A DNA stretch of 64,000 nt. It comes from Ascaris suum. Its lineage: Eukaryota > Nematoda > Chromadorea > Rhabditida > Ascarididae. The stretch's first letter is position 1; each line of letters begins with the position of its first letter. Under the pieces are notes generated by a model. It made no database searches. It was not told the origin of the DNA and saw only the letters and a list, made by a program, of their open reading frames with translations. The DNA lies in contig CM024177.1 of the NCBI GenBank assembly GCA_013433145.1, positions 454,501 to 518,500 on the forward strand, in the 5' to 3' direction. Of the stretch, positions 1 to 14,900 are shown piece by piece. The translations under genes and the position numbers were made by a program.

Positions 1-599
1 GATCCCGGTGAAAAAAAATTCCTAATTGAGAGTTTATGATGGATCTCGTTTGTTCGGTAGGAAATAATGTGAGGCTTTGTTTTCGTTGTTTTTATCTCGC
101 TAATCCGATGGATGAATCGCCGAAAGAGCAGATCTTGGTGGCGCATGTTGCCGATTGCTGAAATCCGATGTTTTGGAGTGTCCTTTCCACGATTACATTA
201 AATCATAGGAGTCATGTTGGATTGTTTTTAATTCGCTATATTCAGTGATGTGAAGAGTGTAAAGGTTGTGCGGCAAGTAGAACTTAATGACGACTGTAAC
301 ACGAGTAATTAATTGTAATAACGAGGCTTCTTTAAAAGAATTTGGGGGGGGGGGGGGGAGGGATTGGTTTGATCATTGCTTCCGCTCAATGCCAATTCAC
401 TCAATTTTTCTCACAGTGATTTGTTTTTGAATTTTATGAAGGCAATCGGCGTTATGAATTGAAACGCCATCAGGATTTCCTCTCTACCTCTATCTTCTTG
501 TCTCTCTTCCCCTCTCCCCCATCGACGCTCGTCTCCAGCAACCATCCGTTGCTCTCTCCGTGCATATAGTAATAGTACTACAGTAGGATGTTGTTATAG
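1..599. other. No gene recognised upstream of the first DDB1 exon
   Basis: I see no exon here that matches the DDB1 N-terminus (about 70 residues of the first propeller are expected before the exon at 600). The stretch looks like intron or intergenic DNA. It contains a 15-base G run at 344-358 and a pyrimidine-rich segment at 478-540. The missing N-terminal exons probably lie left of the window. Confidence 0.5.
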
Positions 600-2477
600 T
601 CGGTGGACAGCATACTGGTGCTGACACAGAAGCATCATCTCGCGATCCTGTGTTGGGATTCAAATGGCGAGTTGCGAACTAGAGCTTCCGGTCATATCGC
701 AGATCGGGTTGGACGGCACTCTGAAACTGGTATTATAGCTTGCGTACATTCATCCGGGGTAAGTACGCTTACTTCACTGTTCCGCTTTTGAGGCCAATTC
801 CCTCAGCATTTTTGTTATTGAGCTTAAAAATCAACCCATTATTTATGGGTTAAATACTTCTTTAACTGTGATTGAATATCCTACCGTTTTTTTTCTTTGT
901 TTCATTGATTGCACTGAAGTGGTAGACGACAGTGACGATCGGTTACTTATCGAGTTTGATCGTTTAAACTGAGTTCGTTGTGATGAGGTTGCCGTCCTTC
1001 TTTACTTTCTTCCTCTCTCTTCTCTCATTCTCGTACAATTTTTGCATCAGCCTTATTTCAGTTTTGGCCCATAATATGTTGATTACAACGACGCATGAAC
1101 GTTGCCATTGTGCATTATTCCTGGTGCACAATGCAATACTTTGCATGTTGCCTAAATGAATTTTTTTTCTGTCCTGACCGGAAAGCGTCTCTTAATTTGA
1201 TTATATATATTATTGACTTATGTGATGTTATGAACTAAGCGTCGTTAGATGATCGATACCGTGTGCTGATTCTTCCTCCAGCGATGATGGTTCATTTTAA
1301 GTTTGCAGCGATCTTTATGTCAGTATTTCTTATTAAATACCAGCAAATGCAAGGAAAGAATACTCTATCAACACTCACACCTCCATTTTGATAATCAAAA
1401 ATTGTAATTCGTGATAGTCGGTTGTAGTGTCGTTATTGGTAGTCAAATGTCGGCATCACACTCTCCTCTTACCTCCACCTGTTAAAAAAACTTTGAACTT
1501 CGCTTCTTTAATCTAAGTTTTTTTCTTCTTTTTCATTTGCAGCTTATGGCATTTCGCCTCTATGATGGCTTAATCAAAGTGGTACAATGGACTGAAGGCA
1601 GTGATCTACGAGGATTTAATATTCGTTGTGAGGACCTCTATATTGTCGACTTGGATTTCTTATCCGATCCAGGCAATTTTTATTCTTTCAGTACTTGTGG
1701 CTGAGTTGAACCATTGATGACTTGGTTTTTTTTTTTGGTTTCATCAATGGTTTTTTTTTTCAACGCCGCTAAGAGTGGGTAGTTTTGTTGAAGAATATGT
1801 GCTCATTCCAGCGATTGCTTATATTGAATCGTTTTTAATTTCGATGATTTTGCCAGTCGCCTTTTTTCCCTCAGTTTTCCATTTGCACATATTTTATTGA
1901 AATGTTTACCCTCCTTTCTCCCTCTCTCTCTCTCTTTCCCACCCCCCTCTCCTTTTCTGGGCAATAAACGATGAACATTACCTTTTAAAATTTCGGCCTT
2001 TTTTGCATGATCTTCATGAAGCGCACGAGACTGAAGTGGGATTTTCTAAGAAGAGGACATTGTTTATTAGGGTATTTATCGTGTATTTGGCTGTGTGTTC
2101 TTGTTATGATAGAAGTATATTCGTTCATATGATCAGTTCATTAATTTCTTTCTCAGTGAAGCAATGGTCATTGACTGCTATAATATTTCGATAGTCGCCT
2201 TTGGAAATTCGAATATTATTTTTTTTACAGAGAAACCGACAGTGGTATACATCTACCGGGATCATAACGGTCGTCATTTGAAAGCGGCGGCGATAAATCT
2301 CGAAGATAAGGAACTTAGTTCTCCGCCACTTTGGAAACAAGATAACACTGAAGCAGAGGCATGCATGGTTATTCCGATCCCACAACCATATGGTGGTGTT
2401 ATTGTTGTTGGACATGAGGCCATCTCTTATCACAAAGGTCAATTTTAAAATTGTTTTTGCTGATGTGATGAACGCAA

Positions 2478-2538
<61 letters not shown>

Positions 2539-5500
2539 GGGGACTATGAAGTAATTGTGGTATCACATATCAGCGTAGTTCTACTTGAGTATTCTCACCT
2601 TCATTAGTTTAAAAATTACTTCAGAGAAGAGCGGAATAATGTAGAAGTGATTAAATGTTTGCATATCACATAGTGATCGTAAGTATTTCCACTTTATTAT
2701 GATCGTTGCTGAAATAATTCATTCATACCTTTAGCATTCAGGTATGTAAAAGTTGAAACCATTTTTTCTATAAGTTAACTTATCGTCGAAGGTTGTTTGC
2801 TTTTTTGAAGTCGGGCTGTAACGGATAATTGCATCTACGTTCATGCATAGAGGATAAGTGCCCATACAATCAAATTTTTTTAATGTGCTCAATGAGGATA
2901 GAAATTTATTGGGTATATTTTTACTTTTGCTACTAGGGTGGAGAAGAGAGAAGAGGAAAAAAATTCGATCAGATATGAACATAGGTAATCGATTATTGGC
3001 TACTCATTTATAGCGTTGATCACATTTAAGCTCGAAAATTTGCATTTAATTCAGCATAAATTTTAGTTGTTATGTTTGAGAGGTAACGATCCTCCTGCGC
3101 GTATTTCTACAGGATCTGCTTTTGTATTTAAGGCATAAAATGCTGGAAAGGTGGCAGACTTTGCATCCAACTCGATAGTGTGAACTTTTGTGAGGTTAGT
3201 TGCTGAGCGAAATCTTTGGCACAAATACATCCAACTTTTGTGTTGAGGCTAATCTTATCATTGTGTGATATACCATTATTGTTGATCAGCGTGATTCATA
3301 GGTAGAGTCCTTAAAAGTTTCTGGTCATATCATATTTTAAGATGCGAATGCATATTCGGCAATCGCTCCTCCACTTATTCATCAATCACAGATCAGCTGT
3401 TACGGGAAAATCGATCGCGATGGTCAACGCTATTTGTTGGGCGATCTCTCCGGACGAATTTTTATGTTGTTGTTGGATTTGGATGTGGCGACTGATGGCA
3501 CAGCCAGTGTGAAAGACCTCAAGGTTGTTTTACCTGAGAATTATATAGTGTTTTATTGCTATTTTGAGATCTCTTTTATTTATGGGGTGAAGTGTGTATG
3601 ATGTAACGGGAGAAAATCATGAAATAAAACGCCTCTTTTAAGTATGCGCTAAAGGGATTCGTTCTTCGATAGCCAGGGGCTATATGAATTTGGAAACGGC
3701 AGATTCACTAATGCATCAAATAGAGAAATTCCCGACAATTTGTCTGTAATATGTATTTTCTTTGAAGAATAATAAGTTTATAAATTATCATACGTGGTGA
3801 ATTCCAAAGGGAATTGATTTTCCCTGCAGAATAAAAGCGGAAATGCCAGCAATAAGTAATACTGCAAAAAAATTTGAGAAAGTCCTCTCTTTGATTGAGC
3901 GGAAACTTTTTTTAGAATAATCTAAAAATTGCTTGAAAATATATAAACATTTTTTGCTATATTTTTTAATGATTATTTGACACGTCGGAATTGTGCACTT
4001 GACTCGATTTTCCTTAAAATTAAACGTTATGCCATTCGATTCTTCTTACCTTTATTCGAAAACAGTAAAGAGTGTTAGTGTGCAACTTATCGAGTTGAAG
4101 CTTATCGAGTAGTGCCATAAAGTTACAGCTTATTCAGCTTATCAAGTTTTACAGTAAAGTTGTTGCTTATCAAAGTCCTGATTTGCTGCTCACCAGTCGA
4201 TTTTTTTTGAGTGATATGGAGTCAGCATTTAAGGTTTATGGCAGCAGTAGGCATGTGCTAGACTTGAAAGCTTTCAGCGGATAGTTTTTTTTAAACGTTT
4301 TCTATTGCCCACATTTCATTTCATTTTTCTCGACGCTATTTCATGAAGCTGTCAACTAACATTAACTTAGATTTCATGTCAGGTAATTGAGATCATCGAA
4401 AGGAACTTTTGATGATGCATGCTTTCTCTGGGATAATATTACGTTCCTGTAAATTGTATAGGCAAAAAAGAATATATTTATTTCGATTTCTATATTTCTG
4501 CACCACCGTCGTTTGTATTTTTGAGTTTTATAACAGGGAAGATAGTCAGTCAGCTAATCAGATGACCGCAGAATTTGCGAAGAGACAGATTTTGGGGGCT
4601 ATGATTAAATAAGGATGAACTCGCTTTCCTTCCTCATCGTTTTCGAGCTAATAGCTGTTTTCTTTCTGTGATTTTCGATATTTGTTGGTATTACATTTGA
4701 AGTATCTGTCAGGTAAACGCACTCATAGAATAAGGAGGGTGAAACAAGAAGAATAAACCGAATGAAAGAAAAGATGTTTTCAATTTATCACATCCTCTAA
4801 TTAAAGGTCGCTGATAAACAGTACGCTTACGCTGGAATAGGAATGAAATGGTTGTGAAGCAATTGTGAAACGATTACATAGTAATATAAAGATTTCGTTT
4901 AGAATTTAAATAATTACATTTTGTGGAATCGGTGATTTGATATGAGAATAGGGAGTGGATGGTAGCAACAGCAGCTTATACGATTTTCTTATAGTTAAGA
5001 TCTCGAATTAAGGTGCATACTTTTCTTCGTTTAGGCATATCGGAGAATTACTGTGGAAAATGGGAGCAGATAATGGCGCTATTAGTCGCTATGATCGATG
5101 TGCGATTTGAAAGTAGTTGTTTGTAAAAGAATAAACGGAAATTCGATTTTGGCATCCGCGGTTATTGTTTTCAAGGGAGCCTAAACCTCGGAATCAGGCT
5201 ATTTTTCAGGTCGTCTATAGCTGCTGAGTAGATATTGTATTGATAGGATGAGGTGATCGAGCACAGACAATTGTTTTATCTTAGTGAGTTAAAGTTACAA
5301 TTTCAGGTTGAATTACTAGGTGAGACTTCAATTCCGGAATGTGTTGTCTATTTGGATAACGGAGTGGTATTCATCGGTTCTCGCTTTGGCGACAGTCAGT
5401 TAGTACGTTTAAGAAGTGAGCCATGTCCTGATGGTTCGTATATTTCACTAATGGACACCTATGTCAACTTGGCACCTATACGTGATATGGTTGTCATCAA

Positions 5501-8500
5501 TGCTGATGGGCAACAACAGGTGATCACATGCTCGGGTGCATTCAAGGTTGGTCTTTTTTTTTGATAGTATGGGAGAAGGGTTTTGATGCAGGGGCTCGTG
5601 CAAGTCGCAGATTTCGGAACAATGGGGAAATGGTAAACGAAATGAGCGCTTAATAGATGCAACATTCAAATCACGCATCTTTTTATTATATGGAACCTGA
5701 AATTTGCAGTCAGTCCCCGAAATGTGATATGCCTGCACACCACTCAATTATATTGATTGGCTTTTCTGCATAAGTCAGTGTTATGACGTCACTAGCAATT
5801 ATATTGGAACATTTCTCTTCCTAATTTAAAGGACTCAAAAGTTTAATTTATTTTTATGAGAGATTGGATATTGTAGTCACAAGTGATGACATTGCATCAT
5901 TGTTTAGTAATATCGGATTCATTGCGATATGTTGTTGAGATTTAAGCGCGGAGGTGCGCAATCACCATTTCTGAACAGCATGAAATCGGATTGTTCAGCT
6001 TCTTTATATCACCGAATGTCTATCATATATGAGACGTGGGGAGTGGGATTGCAGTTTTGTGACACTTTAAAGGACGCTTTCTCACCTATCGAAATAAACT
6101 TATGCCTTAAAATATGGGTCGTTATTTTCAGTACTTGAAATGATATTTTAGATGCAAAAGTATATCTTCGTCATATATAAGTAGATTGGGCGAATGTCAT
6201 AATTGAAAATGGTTGTCAGAGTGGTGTTCGTTTGATTTGATGGATTTTTCTTATTTGAGATCGTCCACAAGTTGATGCATTTATCGGTGGTATTAACCTT
6301 TGATGTATTTCTTATCAAAAATTACAATCATGTACCGTTTTCATCTCTGAATTTCGAATTGACCATAGGCGCAGCATACTGTATGTTATTCGTTAAGACG
6401 TTTACAGTCTATGTTTATGTTATTGTTTGATTGATTTATTGCAGTTGCAGAATGTTGAGATTTCTCTTGGCATTGCAACTTCTTGTTTTTGTTACTTTAG
6501 AATGCTTTCATTCTCGCTTGCTACTAGTCAAAATTAACAATTCGATGGGGTTTCCTATATACTGCTTTCCGCTATAAAATTGTGAATGGAATATTGAATC
6601 TGTAGATTTCTAGGTTCAGGTGTTGTCAGTACATGGCACTCAGGTGAGCTGTTGAAGTTGGAGTTTTGAGTTTTGATACGGATATATAATTGATAGTGAT
6701 GGATCACATCGTTTAAGGATGGTTCACTACGTATAATCCGTAATGGTATCGGAATAGAGGAGTTAGCATCGGTCGAACTTCCCGGTGTGAAGGCATTATT
6801 CACTTTGAATGTGGAATCGGAATTGGACGATTATCTGGTGGTGGGGTTCGTCGAAGAGACGCATATTTTGAAAATTAGTGGCGAAGAGCTCGAGGATACC
6901 CAATTACCTGGTTGGTTTCATTGATTCATCAAGTATATGTGTCAAGTGGTGCACACGAGAAAAGATTATATTGTCTTAATCGGATGGTCCACTGGGGAAC
7001 AGTATGTTGACTTAGTCGGAAGTGATAGTCCAATGAAAGTTAAAGGAAAACTACTGGTGCTCTAGGGGAAAAACGAAAGGAACTTTTTTTAAAGGAAAAA
7101 CGTTTTATTTTGGTGTTGCCTCTCAGGAGAAGTTTTCCGCCTTAATAAGGACAATTTTTCATTTTTTAAAATCTTTTTTTTGGTATTTGCTGATACATTG
7201 GTGGTCCAAACATTCGTTTTGATTTGATGGTATCGAAACATTTTGGATACTATGAAGATTTTTGGCAAATTGGCTCGTCAACATTGGTGAATCCATTGGT
7301 TTTTGATTGATTTTTTCATTTGCGTTGATTTGACTTCTTTCTTTATTGATGTCTTTTGTGCATCTTATGGAGAGATGGTCGCCTTGAGATCGGCATCAGT
7401 TTTCCGTCGTTCACTTCACCAAAAATATCCGCCGCCAACTCCTGTTGAGATTCGATTTAAACGCTCTGTAGTAGCTGCTGGCTTAAGACCTTGTGCTTGT
7501 GCTGTTCTCGGACATATCGGCAGAAAACCATCGAACATTTCTATTGATGACGATTCTAAAGGAAAAGGTGTGCCTGTGGTACACACTGATTGGCATAAGT
7601 GCAAACACATTTCCTTTCTCATTTCCGCAAGTTGCAGCCTGAAACGCGCAATACGTAATTTAATTTCCTACAAAGAAACCAAGGAAAAGATAAATGAGAA
7701 AGGTCAGCGAGAGGAAAAGGAATAGGAATAGTAGAGGCACGTTTTTAATCAAATGAAATGACACCATGAGTATATTCGAAAGAAATGATATGTGCTTGGA
7801 AAGGAAATGTCTGCAGGAAACACGATCCACGTCCCTCTTCATAAGGAAACGTCCTTTTTGAGCTTGCAGTACTCGTTTTCATGTTGGAATAGCGTGTATA
7901 GCACATTTGGTGTTATGTGGGCTATTCCAGTATATGCCTATGGAGTGTGACTGTGTTCGAGGGGTGGAGAGTAAGGGGGTTTTAAGGAGCGAACTGCGTT
8001 AATAGGTGATCTGTTGTGATCAAATGAGTTTTATGGTCGCAGTGATCGTGGTGGTCTTCATTGCGTATCAAGCTGTATGCTCATACTTGTTTGATCTTGA
8101 TGTGGTGTCTCCACCGTGTGGGTTGTGACCTTTCCATGCCTTCAGGACCGTAGCCGAAGATATAAATAGACTGCGGCGTTGCTTGCTAATCAGTGTGTGT
8201 TTACTACTCATCACTGCGTCGTTCTCACACTCATAGTAAACGAGTTTCATTTGCTCTACCGATACGCCTTCACATGCCAGACTCGGTCGCAGGGGGGAAT
8301 AAGTTCTGCCAATGAGAGCTAGCCGCAACGAAAAAATTGAAAGAATTTGAACGTAAAAAGCGATGGTCAACTGTCGTTTTTGTAGTATTCGGCAATAAAA
8401 GCAGTCGTCAAATTTCTAGGCTTGGTTTACATCGCTGGCCATATTTTTACAACTTTTTTAAAATCATATCATCCAACCCGAGCATTATTTTTAGGAACTA

Positions 8501-11100
8501 AAATGTCATGTATTGTTCACCTCATCGGCATGTTGTTTTACGGATTATTACGGCACTGTTTATCTCATTCTGTTTAAACTTTAGGGCACTTGCAAATTGA
8601 AGTAAAGATTTGGAAGGGTAGGAGGCACTCATTAATGGCTCGCTTGAGCGTTATTTGGTGTTGAGAAATTTTTTAAAGAGTTCGGCCTGCAATCTGAAGT
8701 TGACGGTCATTTGAGGGAATTATTTCTAGCATATGACCCAGAGGTCGTGAGTTACTGAAGTTTGAGAAGTAGACTCTTTCCCACTTACTAGAAGGAGCCC
8801 AAAAAAATCAGAGGCAGTCATTGTTTGCTTTATGCAGTAACTTACAGTTCGGGATGGTGTCTTCTTTGTGAGCTATTCGTGTCAAATGCAAAAGAAGCTT
8901 TTGCAAGTTATTGCAGGGTTTTCGACAACTGAACAAACATTATGGGCTGGTCGCGTTGTAAGTGGCGGAATTGCACAGATCACTCCATTGAAAGTGGTTC
9001 TTATCTTACGTGGTAATACACTTACCTGGGAACCCCAGTCACGGATCTCGGTCGTCTCGGTCAATGAGCTAAGTGGGCAGGTTGTTCTCGCTTGTGGCAA
9101 CCAGCTGCATTACCTTCTTCTCACCGATAAAATCACACCAATCACGAACATTGAATGCGAATTCGAGATTGCGTGTATCGATGTTGGATGTGTTGGTGAG
9201 CACATTGTATCTGTTGTTGTACCCGTTTGTTTCATAAAACGGCTGAGCGCTGCATTATGTCACTCTCTCTCATAGGTTTACTCCTCTCTGAGACAAGAAA
9301 GTTTCCATGAATGTTCTGCTGCATAGTTACTCTGACATAGTTAATCAATCTGACGCTAAAGTAGTTTATGTAAAGGCGGCTCCAACTCTCCACATCCCCA
9401 TCTTCTGTTTCGGTGGTTTTTGGGACAGAAGTGCAGATTTCCAGGAGAGTTCTAGGAGTTCGTGAAAACTCACTAGTATAATGCGGTAAATTAAAAGAAA
9501 AACAATAGGCAAAATGAGTTCGCGGATGATTTCATAGAAAAACTTCATCTTGAATGTTAATGGTGGAGGTGCGTTTATGCATTTGGACCGGAAACTGCGA
9601 TTTGCTTTGCATCGCTTTTTCTGTATCCTCACTTCACTTGCATTTTTTTGTTCTTAATTATCATTTAATGGCGTTCATAGTTCAACTTTCTAGCTTAAAT
9701 GCATTCATCTGCTCATATTGTGTGCAAAGCTTAGATGATTTGTAGGTGATGAGATTGAATCGAAGTTGTGTGCGGTCGCCTATTGGACGGATATGTCGGT
9801 GGCACTGCGCTCGCTGCCCGACCTTAACGAAATTGTGAGAGAGAAATGTGGTGGAGAAATGCTCGCTCGTTCATTGCATATCTGCATGATGGAGGGGATC
9901 GTCTATTTGTTGGTCGCATTGGGTGACGGCACTCTCTATTATTACCAAATCGACATGAATAGCGGTTCGTTGGCGAGTATCTAAAAATGTACGAAATGAA
10001 CCATAAAGTTGGGGAAGCTGTGATTAGTGATAGTTTTTAGTTTCAGTCACGGGATTTAATTATACAAGGGTGGAGTTAGCAGCTGACCACTCCTTTCGAA
10101 GTCATATTTGCTTATTGAATTGCCTGATTCGGTTCCAAACGTGAAAAAATATATCTGGGCAAATGGCGGTCATTTGGAGGGTTGTCAGTAACTTTTGCCC
10201 ACCCATAGTCAACGTCGGCACACTGTTGTGAAGCTGACCATTCGTCATCAACGTCACACTGCTGACGTCAGAGTGTTACGAAGGACCTGATAAACTGAGG
10301 TCTGCTGTTTTACCGTTGAGTTCTTTTCGAATCATCGCTTACAATTAGTTGTAGAGTACTTGATGATTCGTGTCTTATCCGAAAATTCTTGCGATCTTCT
10401 GTGTCATCCACCTCGCCACATAACTTTCCTTCAAAAGCATGGTGGACATTGGCATGCCTGTTTCAGTGGTGCGTTGTTAACTGGTTTCACATAACAATAT
10501 TCATTGTTTCATACGAGTAACCATTTATAAGATTGTCGGTCGTGGTAGTCTTTGATTTCCTGCTGTGATCAGAAAACATCATAATTGTTTAATATTAAAC
10601 AGTTTGGCATAAAGTCAGGTATGCAAATAAACGTACCAATCAGTTTTCCATATTTATAAAAACTTGAAATTTATACAATTGAAATTGAAAGGGGTTATCC
10701 GCTTTCCTCGCTTCTGTTAAAGTATAACTTTGAATTAAATGGTATAATATGCAAAGAAGTTTCAGCCACTTTTATCCTGAGATGAGGGGAGATAGTATTT
10801 GAATTTATACGGTATCCGTTTTAGGTGCGTTGACGCAACCGAAAAAGGCGACATTAGGAACACAACCCACGACGCTGAAAAAATTCATGTCGCGTGGTGC
10901 ACGCAATGTTTTTGCATGCAGTGATCGACCGACGGTTATTTACTCATCGAGCCAGAAATTGGTATTTTCGAATGTAAACCTCAAGCTGGTTGCACATATG
11001 TGTGCTCTTAATTCGGCTACCTATACAGACAGCCTTGTCATGACTGATGGACAGACACTTGTTATTGGTGAGTCGCACGCGTATCGTTATCACTGATTCT

Positions 11101-11177
<77 letters not shown>

Positions 11178-11876
11178 AACTACGTATGTACAAGGATGCG
11201 ACATCCAGAAAACATGGTGCACCGAAGTATTTGCAAAAGGTAACGGATTATATGCCTAACATGTAAATTCCATCCCATAGAATTATCATGCAGGCGTGCA
11301 AGAGTATAGTATCACAAAAAAAGAATTCATGGACGAGGCAAATGATAGTCAATATGCACCATCAAGAAGGCATTCGCATACTGCGGAGCGCAAAATTTCG
11401 TTTTTCTCTGTATCCCTTTTAAAGGAATATATACCAGCGTTACTATGTAAACCTGTGTGTGCACACACCTTTTTTGTATGCGGGTAAAAATGCATTTCAA
11501 TGATCCGTTTTTTTTTTTCAAAAAGCTGTCCATACACAAAATAGACGTAAAGAAGGTTAAGAAATAAGGATAGCGAATGAGAGCTGTCTTTTGCAGGTAG
11601 AATCGATGATATACAAAAACTGCACATACGTACAGTGCCACTTGGTGAGAGTGTCTCACGAATAGCCTATCAGCCTGAAACAGGCACAATCGCTATCCTT
11701 GTCCAGAGAAACGAGGTTTGTTCTCTCTTCGTAATTAACTCATGTTCCTAAGGAAGTGGATATAAGTCCTTACTTTCTTATTTTCCACAGCTATAATTTC
11801 AACTTCAGTACATTTCTCTCTACATAAACAGCTGGTAACCGTTTTTGTATCCACTTGGCTACGCTTGCCACGTCCT

Positions 11877-11968
<92 letters not shown>

Positions 11969-14900
11969 ATATATATATGCGTTTTTCGAGAGTGATGTCA
12001 AACCAGGGCAATACATGTTCTTCATCCAGTATACAGTGGATTTTCTACGATCTTAATAGATATATCTAAATTATGAAACGTAAGGAGAAACCTCAAAGTT
12101 TACCAGATCCGGAGCCGAAATTGAAAATGCGGCAGTGCTGTAATGTGATCCTTTAAATCTCATTACAGTTCGTTGATGCAGACGGCAAACATCACTGTGG
12201 GCATTGTGCTTCTAAGATGGCGGTCAACGCGTCGAGCAGTCATCCTTCAGTCGTCACTTCTGCAACAACACCGCCTATTGAGCCCGAAGAAATTGAGGTT
12301 TCGACATCTCTTTAAATATCTTCTTTCATGTTACTGTTCTGGTGAGGACCCTCATTGGGATTTTGGCCTGGATAGTCTATGCAACCATTTTTTGCACTTT
12401 CGTAGACTTTCGAGCACAGTGAGCGGTTATATTAAATGATTTCTTCCATTGGTATTTGCAAAGCAAAAAGTGGCAGTCCGTTTTGTGCTAACCTGGCGTC
12501 CGTCAAAAACTTCCGGGAGAGCGGCGTGCGCTAACTGAAACAAGTTTTACGTAACCTAAAGGAAGTTGGCGAGTTTCGTTGGACAAGTTATTAAAAATGG
12601 TCAATAAATCTTGGAGAAAATTCGACACAAATGTTTCACTTTCGAATGATCCCATTTGAGCTTCCAGTTTTATTTTATTGACCACTTGCTATAAAAGAGA
12701 GGAGAGTTCCGGTTGGGTTTTGTTGAAATGCTCACATCTGTTGCATTCCTTGGCAAGAAACACGCAGGGTAAGAGTAAACTCGTAAATTCGACTGAGTAC
12801 TTTTTGTATCATATTTTCAAAGCGAATTTGAAGTCAGCCCCCGTTTACTGTTTGGTTTTTGATGACGTATATATTAAAATTGGGGCTCATCGAAATGAAT
12901 AGTGGTGTTTCGCATTGTTCACTGTTATAAACCCTTCACCAATTTGCATTGTTTCAGAAATTCACCATCATCGATTGCACTGCTAGGTATATGTTTTTTT
13001 CGGAAGGCTCTTTTGCACTATCGGAGGTTTAGTATTTCATATTAGACTTTTAGTAGATTAAGAATCGTACAAGCCTTTCGCCTTTCCTTCCTGGGCACAA
13101 TCCCCACACAAGAAGCACCATAGATATAAATCCTGGTCCCGTTTCAAGCTTCGCAGTTTCCTTTTTTTCTCATTCCGCATCAGGTTGTTGCGTTAAGCGC
13201 ATCATTCTTGTGTTTTATGCAGTATTGATGCTAGGAACACATCGTACTGTTGTAGTGGAGTTTAGTGTTGGCTTGCGCTGATTACACTCAGAATACGGTG
13301 CTGTCCTGGTTGCAATGAGCATAGTGCTATGCTACTTGCGTTTCGACTGCTATGTTGAGGTGTCATCGGTGGTGGTATTCGACGCGAACACTCTCGAGAT
13401 TCTGCATTCGCACGAATTGGGCAAGAATGAACTCGCCATGTCGATAAAGTCTTGCGTTCTTGGTGATGATCCACAGCCCTATTATGCTGTCGGAACGGCC
13501 GTCGTACTTACCGATGAAACCGAATCGAAATCGGTACACATTTATTATCTTGCTTTAGTCCCCATTTTTTGTTTAGACATTCTCTGCAAATAAGTAGAGG
13601 GGAAGGGATGTCCTTTCAGGAGTCGTTTTCATATGGAGGATGATAAGACTCGTTTGAAGTTGTCGTCAAAGTTGACGAGGTTTTGCTGATAGAGAGATGC
13701 TTAGGTCTTTTTTCTCACTACAAAAGGAACAGTATGCGAACAAAGTTGAGCGAACTTGAAAAGTCTTTTCCTTGAATGTCAAGGAAGGAATAGAGAAGTT
13801 GAAGCGGAAAGGAAAGGGGAGGAAAGGAGGGAGGGGGGATGGGATTGAAACTTATTAAAGCTCAAGGAGTCGGAGTGCGAATAGCTTGACAGGAGAGGGC
13901 GAAACGCTGGTGGTTGAAATATGTTTTTTTTGTAAGGTGTTGTGACCGTGAAAGTGGTGATATAGAGAGGGAGGCTGAGTTGAACGTGAAGGGACACGGG
14001 GATAGTCGAAGTGGTTTATTGGGGAGCATCACAACTCCCGAGAATAAGTAGAAACGGCGAGCGTCGAGAGGTACCAGGAAGGGCTGCACATCGGAGAGCT
14101 GTCGAATGGAGAAGACTGATTCCGAAGGGCTGAAGCCTGATTTATATAAGCCTCAGGTAAGCCAAAAGCACCTGAGTCGACCAATGGCAGTGCGCTAAGA
14201 ACAGTGAACGAGAGCCGCCTATACGAGCGAAATGATCACTGCAATGTTAGATTACAAATAGCTCTAGACCACAAGTAGATATCTTGAGTTGGCTCTTCAG
14301 CGCCATACCCGACGTAAAGGAAGATGCACAATATACTAAAAATAACGTTTTGAAGTGCTGAGAAGTGGAAGAAAGATACCGATGACGGAAAATATTTCTG
14401 TGGAGAATTTGGATCGTGCGGTCGGAAATATTGTTTAAAAAATTGCAACAAATTACTATCGTAATTTTCCAGAGTCGGATATCTTTCTTGGGCATTGTGG
14501 TAGGTATGACGCCACGTTGATGTCATTCGCTTCAGAATATGGATTTACCATTATTTGATGTCTGTTGTTAATGATGCCCGTTTGATTATTAGCTGTAAGT
14601 TGGAAAGAAAAGAGTGTTCTAGCCAGGCGAACTAATTTCAGTGTTTGAGCCAAGCCGATTGCCGGTTTGGACAACCTTCAACATCCTGCAGTTATTGAAT
14701 GGGAATTCTTTTCGATGCGAATTTGCATAGAGAGAAGCGTTGATATTTAAATATTTGCAATCAGTACGAATCACATTTCGTTTCCGATTGTCATTTTATA
14801 AAGTTTATATTTGCATTGGAGGACTTTCGTTATTCCGCCTGGACAAGTAAATTTGAGGAAATGAGGACGAACTTAATGTTTGGGGAAATAGCGCAATTTT

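Noticed and set aside
7375..7725. ORF inside a DDB1 intron ([20 protein letters not shown]...)
   Set aside because: Its first part looks somewhat protein-like, but no family is recognisable, the end is low-complexity Lys/Glu, and DDB1 exons on both sides join in phase without it. A nested gene is possible but unsupported.
10944..12069. Tyr-Ile repeat ORFs over the TA runs
   Set aside because: Pure translations of (TA)n inside DDB1 introns.
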